DNA of 13,817 nucleotides from Actinomycetes bacterium (GCA_023402505.1 JAEYGD010000147.1:1-13817); one strand, 5' to 3'. Shown: positions 1 to 6,636, numbered from the stretch's first letter. Made by a program: numbers and translations. The notes: generated by a model from the sequence alone, not told the origin.

Positions 1-65
1 CGGTGGGGGGGGCGATCCTCGCCGTGGGGCTGGACGCCCTGGGGCGCCGCCGGGGCGGGTCCTGA
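1..65 (+). CDS. 3' end of an unidentified protein (partial)
   Basis: An open frame enters from the left edge and ends at TGA 63-65. The visible tail reads VGGAILAVGLDALGRRRGGS: a short hydrophobic stretch followed by a basic, glycine-rich end, as at the C-terminus of a membrane protein after its last helix. Too little is visible to name it. It converges on pgl, and the hairpin at 73-111 sits between the two stops, which supports a real gene end here. A chance open frame in GC-rich DNA cannot be excluded. Confidence 0.4.
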   Translation, partial: VGGAILAVGLDALGRRRGGS

Positions 66-72
66 CGGAGGG

Positions 73-111
73 GGGGGCCCGCCCACGACGGGAGTCGCGG
101 GCAGGGCCCCC
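73..111. terminator. Convergent GC-rich hairpin terminator
   Basis: The arms GGGGGCCC (73-80) plus GCCC (81-84) pair with GGGC (99-102) plus GGGCCCCC (104-111), with A103 bulged. An inner CGAC (86-89) pairs with GTCG (94-97) around a 4-base loop. There is no T-tract on either side, as is common for actinobacterial terminators. It lies between the stop of the left-edge gene and the stop of pgl, so it could act on both strands. Confidence 0.6.
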
Positions 112-120
112 GCGGGCCGG

Positions 121-891
121 TCAGCGCAGGCTGCGGAAGCGGGCCGGCACGTCGGCCGCGGCGGCCCGGTCCAGCAGCCACAGCGTGCGGCCGGTGCCCT
201 GCACGCCGGCGGCCGGCAACTGCACCGGGCCCGCCCCGGCGAGCGCCATGCCGACCGCGCGGGCCTTGTCCGCTCCGCTGGCCACCAGCCACACCTCGTC
301 CGCCGTGTTGATCGCCGGCAGGGTGAGGGTGGTACGCACCGGCGGCGGCTTCGGGCTGCCCCGTACCGCGCTGACCGGGCGGCTCTCGTAGTGCACCGGG
401 TGCTCCGGGAAGACCGACGCCACGTGCCCGTCCTCGCCGACCCCCAGGATGAGCACGTCGAAGTGGGGGAGAGCGGCGGTGCCGGGACGGGCCGCCCGGG
501 CCAGCTCGGCCGCGTACCGTGCGGCGGCCTCCTCCGGGTCGTCGCCGGCCGGGCCGTCGGCAGCGGGCATCGGGTGCACCCGGGCCGGGTCCAGCGGCAC
601 CGCGTCCAGCAGGGCCGCCCGGGCCTGCGTCTCGTTGCGCTCCGGGTCGCCGGCCGGCAGGAACCGCTCGTCGCCCCACCAGACGTCGACCCGGGACCAG
701 TCCACCGCGTCCCGGGCCGGCAACGCCGCCACCGCCCGGTACACGGCAGCGGCGATCCGCCCGCCGGTCAGCACCACCGACGCCTGGCCACGTTCGGCCT
801 GCGCGTCGAGGATCCGGACCACCAGCCGCGCCGCCACCGCCTGCGCCAGCAGGTCGGCGTCGGCGTGGACGCCCACACTCACCTCGCTCAT
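121..891 (-). CDS. pgl: 6-phosphogluconolactonase
   Basis: Cytosolic hydrolase of the oxidative pentose phosphate pathway: 6-phosphogluconolactone to 6-phosphogluconate, the step after Zwf. The 256 residues are the usual DevB-type length. Visible motifs are the phosphate loop LTGGR (41-45, in place of the more common LSGGS), WWGDERFLP (71-79) with the following PERNE, and the active-site signature LGVGEDGH (149-156). The ATG at 889-891 is the only reasonable start. It overlaps the stop of a 27-codon mini-ORF by ATGA, and the GGAG that serves it lies 7 bases upstream inside a hairpin loop. It is the last gene of the tkt-tal-pgi-zwf-opcA-pgl operon, matching the place of devB in mycobacteria. 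Identity is secure. What is odd is the leader: its start codon is paired in a 12-bp stem. Confidence 0.95.
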   Translation of the reverse strand: MSEVSVGVHADADLLAQAVAARLVVRILDAQAERGQASVVLTGGRIAAAVYRAVAALPARDAVDWSRVDVWWGDERFLPAGDPERNETQARAALLDAVPLDPARVHPMPAADGPAGDDPEEAAARYAAELARAARPGTAALPHFDVLILGVGEDGHVASVFPEHPVHYESRPVSAVRGSPKPPPVRTTLTLPAINTADEVWLVASGADKARAVGMALAGAGPVQLPAAGVQGTGRTLWLLDRAAAADVPARFRSLR

Positions 892-925
892 GACGGCACT
901 CCGCTTCGCTCCCTGCCGTCATGAG
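887..925 (-). promoter_or_regulatory. RNA hairpin enclosing the pgl start, with its Shine-Dalgarno in the loop
   Basis: Positions 887-898 (CTCATGACGGCA) and 914-925 (TGCCGTCATGAG) form a perfect 12-bp inverted repeat around a 15-base loop. In the minus-strand mRNA the 3' arm holds the mini-ORF stop and the pgl ATG, while the loop holds GCGGAG, 7 bases from the ATG. The start codon would be paired until a ribosome translating the mini-ORF melts the stem. A related hairpin covers the pgi start at 5362-5400. Confidence 0.6.
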
Positions 926-971
926 GCTCCACGGCGCTGACCTTGCTGATTCGCTCGCTGCGCTCGCTCAT
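888..971 (-). CDS. Coupled 27-residue mini-ORF before pgl (junction module, copy B)
   Basis: An ATG (969-971) to TGA (888-890) frame of 27 codons, beginning MSERSERISK and ending ERSGVPS. Its start overlaps the stop of the 49-codon mini-ORF and its stop overlaps the pgl start, each through ATGA. It has the same length and head/tail pattern as the mini-ORF at 5363-5446 (MSER head, RSEVPA tail), though the middle residues differ. No known domain is recognisable and the peptide is very basic. I infer that its job is to carry ribosomes from opcA to pgl and open the hairpin over the pgl start, rather than to make a functional peptide. Translation is unproven. Confidence 0.55.
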   Translation of the reverse strand: MSERSERISKVSAVEPHDGRERSGVPS

Positions 972-1117
972 GACGGCACTCCGCTTCGCCGAACGGTCCG
1001 AGCCACGGCCGCGTCGGTCTGGCCGGCGGCAACGGTACGGCCTCGGCCGGGGATCGGACCGTGAGCAGTGCCGGCATGGGCCTCGGCCGCCCTGAGTTGA
1101 ATGATTCGCTCGCTCAT
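968..1117 (-). CDS. Coupled 49-residue mini-ORF after opcA (junction module, long copy A)
   Basis: ATG (1115-1117) to TGA (968-970), 49 codons. It begins MSERIIQLRAAEAHAG and ends RRSGVPS. The start overlaps the opcA stop by ATGA and the stop overlaps the next mini-ORF start by ATGA. It shares head and tail with the 27-codon copies but is exactly 66 bases (22 codons) longer in the middle, where the inserted part contains a 9-bp inverted repeat (993-1001 and 1054-1062). No recognisable domain; no strong Shine-Dalgarno of its own, so it would depend on ribosomes finishing opcA. Its tail supplies GGAG 7 bases before the start at 971. Confidence 0.5.
   Translation of the reverse strand: MSERIIQLRAAEAHAGTAHGPIPGRGRTVAAGQTDAAVARTVRRSGVPS
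969..1078 (-). repeat. Nested inverted repeats of the long junction module
   Basis: Outer arms 969-978 (CATGACGGCA) and 1069-1078 (TGCCGGCATG) pair with one mismatch and correspond to the start-codon stem of the short copies. Inside, 993-1001 (ACGGTCCGA) and 1054-1062 (TCGGACCGT) pair perfectly. The inner repeat lies in the 66-base extra segment, which looks like a secondary palindromic insertion that kept the reading frame. Confidence 0.55.
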
Positions 1118-2127
1118 GGCTGCGCGGTCCCGGTGTGGGCGGTGACGCCGGCCTCGGCCCGCTGGGCCTCCGCCGGGTCCTTCCAGACGTGCACCCGCTG
1201 AGCGGGGCGCTGCTCCAGCCCGCTGATGCCCGCGGCGGCGCCGAGCGCCTCCGCGTACACCTGGTCCGCGTCGAGCCGGCGCAGCTCCTCGGCCAACTCG
1301 TCGCCGAGCGGCCGGCGCACCAGCGGCAGGTGCCGGTCGTCCTGGCCGGTACGCCGGAAGACCGCCATGCTGTCGTCGCGGGTCAGCGTCAGCTCGTCGC
1401 CGTTGGCGCAGCGCAGTTGCACCTCGTGCATCCGGGGGTGCTCGTCGGTGTACCGCCACTGGGGGTCGATGCCCAGCCGGGCGGCCAGCCAGCCCCGCAT
1501 CAGCGCCGCCGTCGGGTCGGTGCGGGGCGCCACCACGCTCGCCTCGGTGACCCGCGCGGCGGTGGTGTCGAACGCGCCCGCCACCAGGGTGCGCCACAGC
1601 GTGATCCGGGTCCACGCCAGGTCGGTGTCGCCGGGGGCGTAGTCCCGTGCCCGCTGCCGCAGCGCCTCGATCGGATCGGCGGCCTGCGCGGCGTCGGTGA
1701 TCCGCCGGTCGGCGACCACGCCGAGGAAGTCCGTGGCGATCTCCGCCGGCGGCTCGCCGTGCCACCAGGTGACCACCGGCACGTCCGGCACCAGCAGCGG
1801 CATCACCACCGACTCGGCGTGCAGGGCGAGCCGCCCGTACATCCGGGTAACCACCGCCTCGCCCGGGCCGAGCCGGCCGCCCACCACGATCTCGGCGTCC
1901 AGCCGGTTGCGGTCCCGCTCCACGTCGGAGCGGACCACGATCACCAGCCGGCACGGGTGGGCGGCGGACGCGATCGTCGCCGCCGCCTCCGCCTCACGCA
2001 CCCGCTTCTCGTCGACCACGACGATCAGGGTGAGCGCCATGCCGCTGGCCACGCCGCCGGCACTACGCCGCTCGGCGGCGAGCGCCTTGACCACCTCGTT
2101 TCCGGTGGTGTCCCACAGGCCGATCAC
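1114..2127 (-). CDS. opcA: Glucose-6-phosphate dehydrogenase assembly protein OpcA
   Basis: OpcA is needed for active oligomeric glucose-6-phosphate dehydrogenase in cyanobacteria and actinobacteria and is encoded next to zwf. The 337 residues match the family. Recognisable stretches are the N-terminal MIGLWDTTGNEVVKAL, an HPCR motif (57-60) followed by a hydrophobic strand, VPDVPVVTWWHG (113-124) and a C-terminal half with ATLWR-like helices. The GTG at 2125-2127 is supported by GGGAGG (complement of 2133-2138) 5 bases upstream, and it overlaps the stop of a 13-codon mini-ORF by GTGA. The stop overlaps the start of the 49-codon mini-ORF by ATGA. It sits between zwf and pgl, as in mycobacteria and streptomycetes. 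It is not itself an enzyme; a scaffolding or redox-dependent activating role is the family view. Confidence 0.93.
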   Translation of the reverse strand: MIGLWDTTGNEVVKALAAERRSAGGVASGMALTLIVVVDEKRVREAEAAATIASAAHPCRLVIVVRSDVERDRNRLDAEIVVGGRLGPGEAVVTRMYGRLALHAESVVMPLLVPDVPVVTWWHGEPPAEIATDFLGVVADRRITDAAQAADPIEALRQRARDYAPGDTDLAWTRITLWRTLVAGAFDTTAARVTEASVVAPRTDPTAALMRGWLAARLGIDPQWRYTDEHPRMHEVQLRCANGDELTLTRDDSMAVFRRTGQDDRHLPLVRRPLGDELAEELRRLDADQVYAEALGAAAGISGLEQRPAQRVHVWKDPAEAQRAEAGVTAHTGTAQP

Positions 2128-2165
2128 AGGAGCCTCCCGGTCTGCTCGCGTCGCACGGTCGTCAC
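2124..2165 (-). CDS. Coupled 13-residue mini-ORF between zwf and opcA
   Basis: GTG (2163-2165) to TGA (2124-2126), reading VTTVRREQTGRLL. It overlaps the zwf stop by GTGA and the opcA start by GTGA. It contains the opcA Shine-Dalgarno GGGAGG. It has no clear homology to the MSER modules and no hairpin over the start codon, so it may be a decayed relative or a chance open frame. It is listed because it continues the unbroken chain of stop/start overlaps. Confidence 0.3.
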   Translation of the reverse strand: MTTVRREQTGRLL

Positions 2166-3679
2166 GCCCGCCGCCAGGCGCGGCCCTCGCGGGCCAGCAT
2201 CTCGTCGGCGGCTCGAGGGCCCCACTCGCCGGCCCGGTACGGCTCCGGCTTCGTGCCCGACCAGGCGTGCTCCAGCGGGTCCACCACCGCCCAGCTCTGC
2301 TCGACCTCCGCGGCGTCCGGGAAGAGCGTCCGGTCGCCGATCAGCACGTCCAGCACCAGCCGCTCGTACGCCTCGGGGCTGGACTCGGTGAATGCCTCGC
2401 CGTACTGGAAGTCCATCGCGATGTCCCGGACCTCCATCGCGGTGCCGGGCACCTTGGAGCCGAACTTGAGCACCACGCCCTCGTCCGGCTGGACCCGGAT
2501 GACGAGCTGGTTGTTGCCCAGCGACTCCACGTCGGTGGAGTTGAACGGCAGGTGCGGGGCCTTCTTGAACATGATGGCGACCTCGGTGACCCGGCGGGGC
2601 AGCCGCTTGCCGGCCCGGATGTAGAAGGGCACCTCCGCCCACCGCCGGTTCTGGATGCCCAGGCGCACCGCCACGTACGTCTCCGTCGTGGAGTCCGGCG
2701 GCACGCCCTCCTCCTCCAGGTAGCCGACCGCCCGCTGGCCGCCCACCCAGCCCGGCAGGTACTGGCCGCGTACGGTGCCCTGGCTGACGTCCCTCGGCAG
2801 GGTGATCGCCTTGAGCACCTTGAGCTTCTCGGTGCGGATCTCGTCGGCGTCGAAACTGGTCGGCTCCTCCATCGCCACCAACGCCAGCAGCTGGAGCAGG
2901 TGGTTCTGGAGGACGTCGCGGGCCGCGCCGGCCGAGTCGTAGAACCCGGCCCGGGTGCCGATGCCCACGTCCTCGGCCATGGTGATCTGCACCGAGTCGA
3001 CGTACTTCGAGTTCCACAGCGGCTCGAACAGGTTGTTGGCGAACCGCAGGGCGAGGATGTTCTGGACGGTCTCCTTGCCCAGGTAGTGATCGATCCGGAA
3101 CACGTCCCGGCGGGTGAAGACGTCGTCGACCAGCTCGTTGAGCGCCTTGGCGGACGGCAGGTCGTGCCCGAACGGCTTCTCCACCACCACCCGGCGCCAC
3201 CCGCCGCACTTGTCGTTGTCGGCCATGCCGGTGCGGGCCAGTTGCTTGAGCACCACCGGGAACGCCGACGGGGGGATGGAGAAGTAGAACGCGGCGTTAC
3301 CCGAAATGCCGTGCGACTGGCGCAGGTTCTCGAGGGTGGCGGCCAGGTGGTCGAAGGCGGCGTCGTCGTCGAACGATCCGCCGACGAACTTGATGTTGCC
3401 GGCCAGCCGGGCCCACACCTCCTCCCGCCAGGGGGTGCGGGCGTGGGCCTTCGCCGCCTCGTGGGCCAGCGACTCGAAGTCGCCGTCGCCCCAGTCGCGG
3501 CGGGCGAAGCCGAGCACGACGAAACCGGGCGGCAGCAGCCCCCGGTTGGCGAGGTCGTACACGGCCGGCAGCAACTTCTTGCGGGCCAGGTCCCCGGTGA
3601 CGCCGAAGATCACCAGAGCGCAGGGCTCCGGGATCCTCGGCAGCCGCCGGTCCTGCGGATCGCGTAGCGGGTTCGTCAC
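2162..3679 (-). CDS. zwf: Glucose-6-phosphate 1-dehydrogenase
   Basis: Oxidises glucose 6-phosphate to 6-phosphogluconolactone with NADP+, the entry step of the oxidative pentose phosphate pathway. The 505 residues are the normal length. Visible signatures are the Rossmann motif GVTGDLA (26-32), VEKPFG (166-171), the active-site RIDHYLGKE (195-203), and the second conserved histidine in LQNH (257-260), which corresponds to the catalytic base known from Leuconostoc. The start is GTG 3677-3679 with GAGGAG (complement of 3685-3690) 5 bases upstream; it overlaps the stop of a 14-codon mini-ORF by GTGA. It follows pgi and precedes opcA. Complete and intact. Confidence 0.97.
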   Translation of the reverse strand: MTNPLRDPQDRRLPRIPEPCALVIFGVTGDLARKKLLPAVYDLANRGLLPPGFVVLGFARRDWGDGDFESLAHEAAKAHARTPWREEVWARLAGNIKFVGGSFDDDAAFDHLAATLENLRQSHGISGNAAFYFSIPPSAFPVVLKQLARTGMADNDKCGGWRRVVVEKPFGHDLPSAKALNELVDDVFTRRDVFRIDHYLGKETVQNILALRFANNLFEPLWNSKYVDSVQITMAEDVGIGTRAGFYDSAGAARDVLQNHLLQLLALVAMEEPTSFDADEIRTEKLKVLKAITLPRDVSQGTVRGQYLPGWVGGQRAVGYLEEEGVPPDSTTETYVAVRLGIQNRRWAEVPFYIRAGKRLPRRVTEVAIMFKKAPHLPFNSTDVESLGNNQLVIRVQPDEGVVLKFGSKVPGTAMEVRDIAMDFQYGEAFTESSPEAYERLVLDVLIGDRTLFPDAAEVEQSWAVVDPLEHAWSGTKPEPYRAGEWGPRAADEMLAREGRAWRRA

Positions 3680-3720
3680 ACCGTCTCCTCGCTCCGCCTC
3701 GTCAGGTCGGTCGTCGTCAC
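3676..3720 (-). CDS. Coupled 14-residue mini-ORF between pgi and zwf
   Basis: GTG (3718-3720) to TGA (3676-3678), reading VTTTDLTRRSEETV. It overlaps the pgi stop by GTGA and the zwf start by GTGA, and holds the zwf Shine-Dalgarno GAGGAG. Its second half (RRSEETV, DNA GCGGAGCGAGGAG) resembles the tail of the MSER modules (ERSEVPA), but it has neither their head nor the start-codon hairpin. It may be a truncated module; a chance frame is the alternative. Confidence 0.3.
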   Translation of the reverse strand: MTTTDLTRRSEETV

Positions 3721-5366
3721 GCGCGCAGTGCCCCGACCGCGTCCAGCAGCTGGGCCACGCCCGCCGACCGGTCGGTCAGGTGCAGCCGCAGCACCGGGCG
3801 CTCCCGGCCGGCCAGGGCCTGCCGGTCGCCGGCCGCCTGGGCCGCCTGCAGTTCCCCGAAGGTGTACGGCTTGCCGGGCACCTCCAGATCAACGTCGACC
3901 GCGCCGGTGATCTGGAGGAAGCTGCCGACCTGTGGGCCGCCCTTGTGGTACTGGCCGGTGGAGTGCAGGAACCGGGGACCCCACCCGAAGGTCACCGGCC
4001 GGCCGGCCACCTCGGCCAGCGCCGGCCGCAGCCGGGCCGCGTCCGCGTCGGCGAACCGGTCGAGGTACGCCATCACCGCGAGGTAACCGTCGTCGCCGAG
4101 CCCGTCGACCAGCCAGCGCAGGACGCCCGCCAGGTCGCCCGGCGCGCCCGCCGGCGCGTACACCTCGACGGCGCCCTCGGTGAACGACGGCGACTCCGCC
4201 GGCGGCCCGGACGCCAGGATCTTGTTGGTGTTCTCCTTGCTCTCGGTGACGTTCGGCTGGTTGAACGGGTCGATGCCGAGCACCACGCCGACCACCGCGG
4301 TCGCGTACTCCCAGGCGAGGAACTGCGCGCCAAGCGGCCCGTTGACCGCCACGTCCGGCGCGCCGCCGCCGCCGGGCACCGCATCTGGTGCCAGCGCACC
4401 GCCGTAGGTGACGGTCAGCACGTCGTCGCCGGTGGCGCCGGGGCTGGTCGGCGACTCGACGACGACCGGCAGGACGCCGACGCCGGCCTTGCCGGTGGAC
4501 TCGGCGATCAGCTGCTCGGCCCAGTCGCCCAGCCCGTCGATGCCGGTGCCGTCGGAGACCAGTGCCACCTTGTCGCGGCCCATCGTGGCCGCCGCGCCCA
4601 GGGCGGCGCCCAGCGCCAGCGCCGGGTTGTCCCGCTCGCCGTTCAGCGACGCCGCGAGCGCGTCGGCCTGGTCCAGCAGTTCGGCCACCTCGACACCGGC
4701 CAACGCGGTCGGCACCAGCCCGAACGCGGTCAGCGCGGAGAACCGGCCGCCGACGTTCGGGTCGGCCAACACGGTGAACGCGCCCATCTCGGCGGCGGTC
4801 GCCTCCAGCGGGGAACCCGGGTCGGTGACGATCACGAAGTGCCGCCCGGCCTCCGCCTCGGTCATCCCGGCGTCCAGGAACGCCTGCCAGTACGCCCGGC
4901 GGTGGCTGTCGGTCTCCACCGTCGAGCCCGACTTGCTGGCCACCACGACGACCGTGCGGTCCAGCCGGTCGGCGAGAGCCGCCCGGACCTGGCCCGGGTC
5001 GGTGGTGTCCAGGATCGTCAACGGCCGGCCCAGCGTGCGGGCGATCACCTCCGGGGCCAGCGACGAGCCGCCCATGCCGGCCAGCACCACGTGGTCCAGG
5101 TCGCCCAGCTCGGCGCGCAGCTCCGCCAGCTGCGGCAGCAGGTCCCGGCTGCGGGTGTGGGTGTCGACCCAGCCCAGCCGGATCTTCGCCTCGGCCTCCG
5201 CGTCCGGCCCCCACAGCGTCGGGTCCTTCGCGGCGAGCCGGCCCGGCACGCCGTTCGCCACCACCGCGTCCCGGGTGGACGCGGCGGCGGCCTTGTCGAC
5301 CGCGTCGGCGCCGTGGACGGTCAGCCCGGCTGCGGCCTCCGCCGGCTGCGCAAAAAGCTCGCTCAC
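3717..5366 (-). CDS. pgi: Glucose-6-phosphate isomerase
   Basis: Interconverts glucose 6-phosphate and fructose 6-phosphate, letting pentose phosphate products recycle into Zwf. The 549 residues carry two SIS-type sugar-binding domains. Motifs are GMGGSS (97-102), SKSGST (144-149, phosphate loop), NVGGRFSALT (204-213) and QLIAESTGK (285-293, with the conserved Glu289). The start is GTG 5364-5366, overlapping the stop of a 27-codon mini-ORF by GTGA, with GAGG 7 bases upstream in a hairpin loop. Its place between tal and zwf follows the streptomycete order and differs from mycobacteria, where pgi is elsewhere. Related proteins are sometimes annotated as transaldolase/isomerase fusions; no transaldolase domain is present here, and tal is a separate neighbour. 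Confidence 0.94.
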   Translation of the reverse strand: MSELFAQPAEAAAGLTVHGADAVDKAAAASTRDAVVANGVPGRLAAKDPTLWGPDAEAEAKIRLGWVDTHTRSRDLLPQLAELRAELGDLDHVVLAGMGGSSLAPEVIARTLGRPLTILDTTDPGQVRAALADRLDRTVVVVASKSGSTVETDSHRRAYWQAFLDAGMTEAEAGRHFVIVTDPGSPLEATAAEMGAFTVLADPNVGGRFSALTAFGLVPTALAGVEVAELLDQADALAASLNGERDNPALALGAALGAAATMGRDKVALVSDGTGIDGLGDWAEQLIAESTGKAGVGVLPVVVESPTSPGATGDDVLTVTYGGALAPDAVPGGGGAPDVAVNGPLGAQFLAWEYATAVVGVVLGIDPFNQPNVTESKENTNKILASGPPAESPSFTEGAVEVYAPAGAPGDLAGVLRWLVDGLGDDGYLAVMAYLDRFADADAARLRPALAEVAGRPVTFGWGPRFLHSTGQYHKGGPQVGSFLQITGAVDVDLEVPGKPYTFGELQAAQAAGDRQALAGRERPVLRLHLTDRSAGVAQLLDAVGALRA

Positions 5367-5400
5367 GCCGGCACCTCGCTTCGCTCGGCGCCGCCGTGAG
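5362..5400 (-). promoter_or_regulatory. RNA hairpin enclosing the pgi start, with its Shine-Dalgarno in the loop
   Basis: Arms 5362-5372 (CTCACGCCGGC) and 5390-5400 (GCCGCCGTGAG) pair over 11 positions with one mismatch (5368/5394). The loop 5373-5389 carries GAGG, 7 bases before the GTG. Compared with the pgl hairpin the start codon has changed from ATG to GTG and its partner from CAT to CAC, so pairing is kept. That compensatory change argues for a selected RNA structure. Confidence 0.55.
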
Positions 5401-5446
5401 GCACGGCCGCCCTGTGCTGATGGTTCGCTCGCTGACGCTCGCTCAC
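5363..5446 (-). CDS. Coupled 27-residue mini-ORF between tal and pgi (junction module, copy C)
   Basis: GTG (5444-5446) to TGA (5363-5365), 27 codons, beginning with the start codon followed by SERQRANHQHRAAVPHGG and ending ERSEVPA. It overlaps the tal stop and the pgi start, each by GTGA. Its length equals that of the mini-ORF before pgl. At DNA level it shares the head GAGCGAGCG and the tail core GAGCGAAGCG with that copy, and an AGGGCGGCC stretch with the long copy. A strong GGAGGA stands 5 bases before its start, so it is probably translated well. The direct repeat GTGAGCGAGC at its own start and at the pgi start looks like the trace of insertion into a former tal/pgi overlap. Confidence 0.55.
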   Translation of the reverse strand: MSERQRANHQHRAAVPHGGAERSEVPA

Positions 5447-6621
5447 GCGTTTCCTCCGGCCTGCTCGGCGGCCCGCGCGTTGGGCTTGGCGGCGTCGCCC
5501 GGGTGGCTTGTGCCCTGGCCGGCGGCGTCCAGCGACTTGCGGACGCCGTCGAGCAGCTCGTTCCAGCTCACCTCGAACTTCTCCACGCCCTCGCGCTCCA
5601 GGGTGCCGATCACGTCGGCCATGTCGACGCCGACCGACTCCAGGTCCGCGAAGACCTGCCGGGCCTCGTCGTACGCCCCGGTGACAGTGTCGCCACGGGT
5701 CTCGCCGTGCTCGGCGTACGCCTTGATCACCGACTCGGGCATCGTGTTGACCGTGCCGGGCGCGATCAGCTCCTCGACGTAGATGACGTCCCGGTAGTCC
5801 GGGTTCTTCGTCGAGGTGGAGGCCCACAGCGGGCGCTGGGGGTGCGCCCCGGCGTCGGCGAGGGCCTGCCAGCGGCCGGACGAGAAGACCTCGCCGTAGC
5901 GCTCGTACGCCAGTCGGGCGTTGGCCACCGCGGCCTTGCCGCGCAGCGCCCTGGCCTGCTCCGAGCCGACCTTCTCCAGCCGCTTGTCGACCTCCGTGTC
6001 GACCCGGGAGACGAAGAACGACGCCACCGAGCCGATCTTCGACAGGTCGTGGCCGTTCGCCTTCGCCTGTTCCATGCCGGCGAGGAACGCCTCCATCACC
6101 TGCGAGTACCGGTCCAGGCCGAAGATGAGGGTGACGTTGACGCTGATCCCCTCGGCGAGCGCCGCGGTGATCGCCGGCAGGCCCGCCTCGGTGGCCGGGA
6201 TCTTGATGAAGAGGTTCGGCCGGTCGACCAGCCACCACAGCGCCTTGGCCTCGGCGACCGTCTTCTCCGTGTCGTACGCCAGCCGCGGGTCCACCTCCAG
6301 GGAGACCCGCCCGTCCACGCCGGCCGTCGCGTCGTACGCCGGGCGCATCACGTCGCACGCCCACCGCACGTCGTACGCGGTGAGGTTGCGGACCGCCTCC
6401 TCGAGGTCCACCCCCCGGGTGGCGAGGTCGCGCAGCTGCCAGTCGTACTCGTCGGCGTCGCTGAGCGCCTTGGCGAAGATCGTCGGATTCGTGGTCACAC
6501 CGACGAGGTGCTTCTCCCGGCGCAGCTGGTCCAGCCCGCCGGAGCTCAGGCGTACCCGAGAGAGATCATCGAGCCAGACCGCCACGCCCGCGGCGGTGAG
6601 CTCACCCAACCTGTCCGTCAT
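5443..6621 (-). CDS. tal: Transaldolase
   Basis: Moves a dihydroxyacetone unit between sugar phosphates (sedoheptulose 7-phosphate and glyceraldehyde 3-phosphate to erythrose 4-phosphate and fructose 6-phosphate) in the non-oxidative pentose phosphate branch. The 392 residues fit the long actinobacterial TalB subclass. Motifs are VTTNPTIF (42-49) and NLFIKIPAT (136-144) with the Schiff-base lysine at 140. The start is ATG 6619-6621 with GGGGAG (complement of 6631-6636) 9 bases upstream, 15 bases after the tkt stop. This junction therefore has an ordinary ribosome site and no inserted module. The C-terminal tail (AKPNARAAEQAGGNA) is low-complexity and ends on the coupling GTGA. Confidence 0.96.
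   Translation of the reverse strand: MTDRLGELTAAGVAVWLDDLSRVRLSSGGLDQLRREKHLVGVTTNPTIFAKALSDADEYDWQLRDLATRGVDLEEAVRNLTAYDVRWACDVMRPAYDATAGVDGRVSLEVDPRLAYDTEKTVAEAKALWWLVDRPNLFIKIPATEAGLPAITAALAEGISVNVTLIFGLDRYSQVMEAFLAGMEQAKANGHDLSKIGSVASFFVSRVDTEVDKRLEKVGSEQARALRGKAAVANARLAYERYGEVFSSGRWQALADAGAHPQRPLWASTSTKNPDYRDVIYVEELIAPGTVNTMPESVIKAYAEHGETRGDTVTGAYDEARQVFADLESVGVDMADVIGTLEREGVEKFEVSWNELLDGVRKSLDAAGQGTSHPGDAAKPNARAAEQAGGNA
5452..5457 (-). promoter_or_regulatory. Strong Shine-Dalgarno at the end of tal
   Basis: The minus strand reads GGAGGA here, inside the last codons of tal, followed by AACGC and the GTG of the 27-codon mini-ORF. I infer it was the original ribosome site of pgi before the junction module separated the two genes. 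Confidence 0.6.
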
Positions 6622-6636
6622 GCCGTCACGCTCCCC

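Larger units (their letters stand above)
883..989. repeat. Perfect 27-bp direct repeat, two copies
   Basis: Bases 883-909 and 963-989 are identical (both begin CTCGCTCATGACGGCA) and lie exactly 80 bases apart, the unit spacing of the short junction module. Each copy spans a start codon, the coupling overlap and the Shine-Dalgarno: the first belongs to pgl and the second to the mini-ORF at 888-971. This shows that two modules stand in tandem here. Confidence 0.9.

Noticed and set aside
883..1117. CRISPR-like or tRNA-like origin of the repeats near pgl
   Set aside because: Only two direct copies with coding-frame spacing, no spacer pattern, no cas genes and no cloverleaf; the junction-module explanation accounts for the repeats.
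968..1954. Possible frameshifted fusion of opcA with the following mini-ORF
   Set aside because: The long alternative frame is an arginine-rich shadow of opcA. The true opcA frame is intact to its own stop, and the mini-ORF starts independently at the ATGA.
6619..6630. Three-codon GTG-ACG-GCA-TGA frame overlapping the tal start by ATGA
   Set aside because: It does not overlap the tkt stop, lies within the Shine-Dalgarno spacer of tal, and is too short to distinguish from chance.
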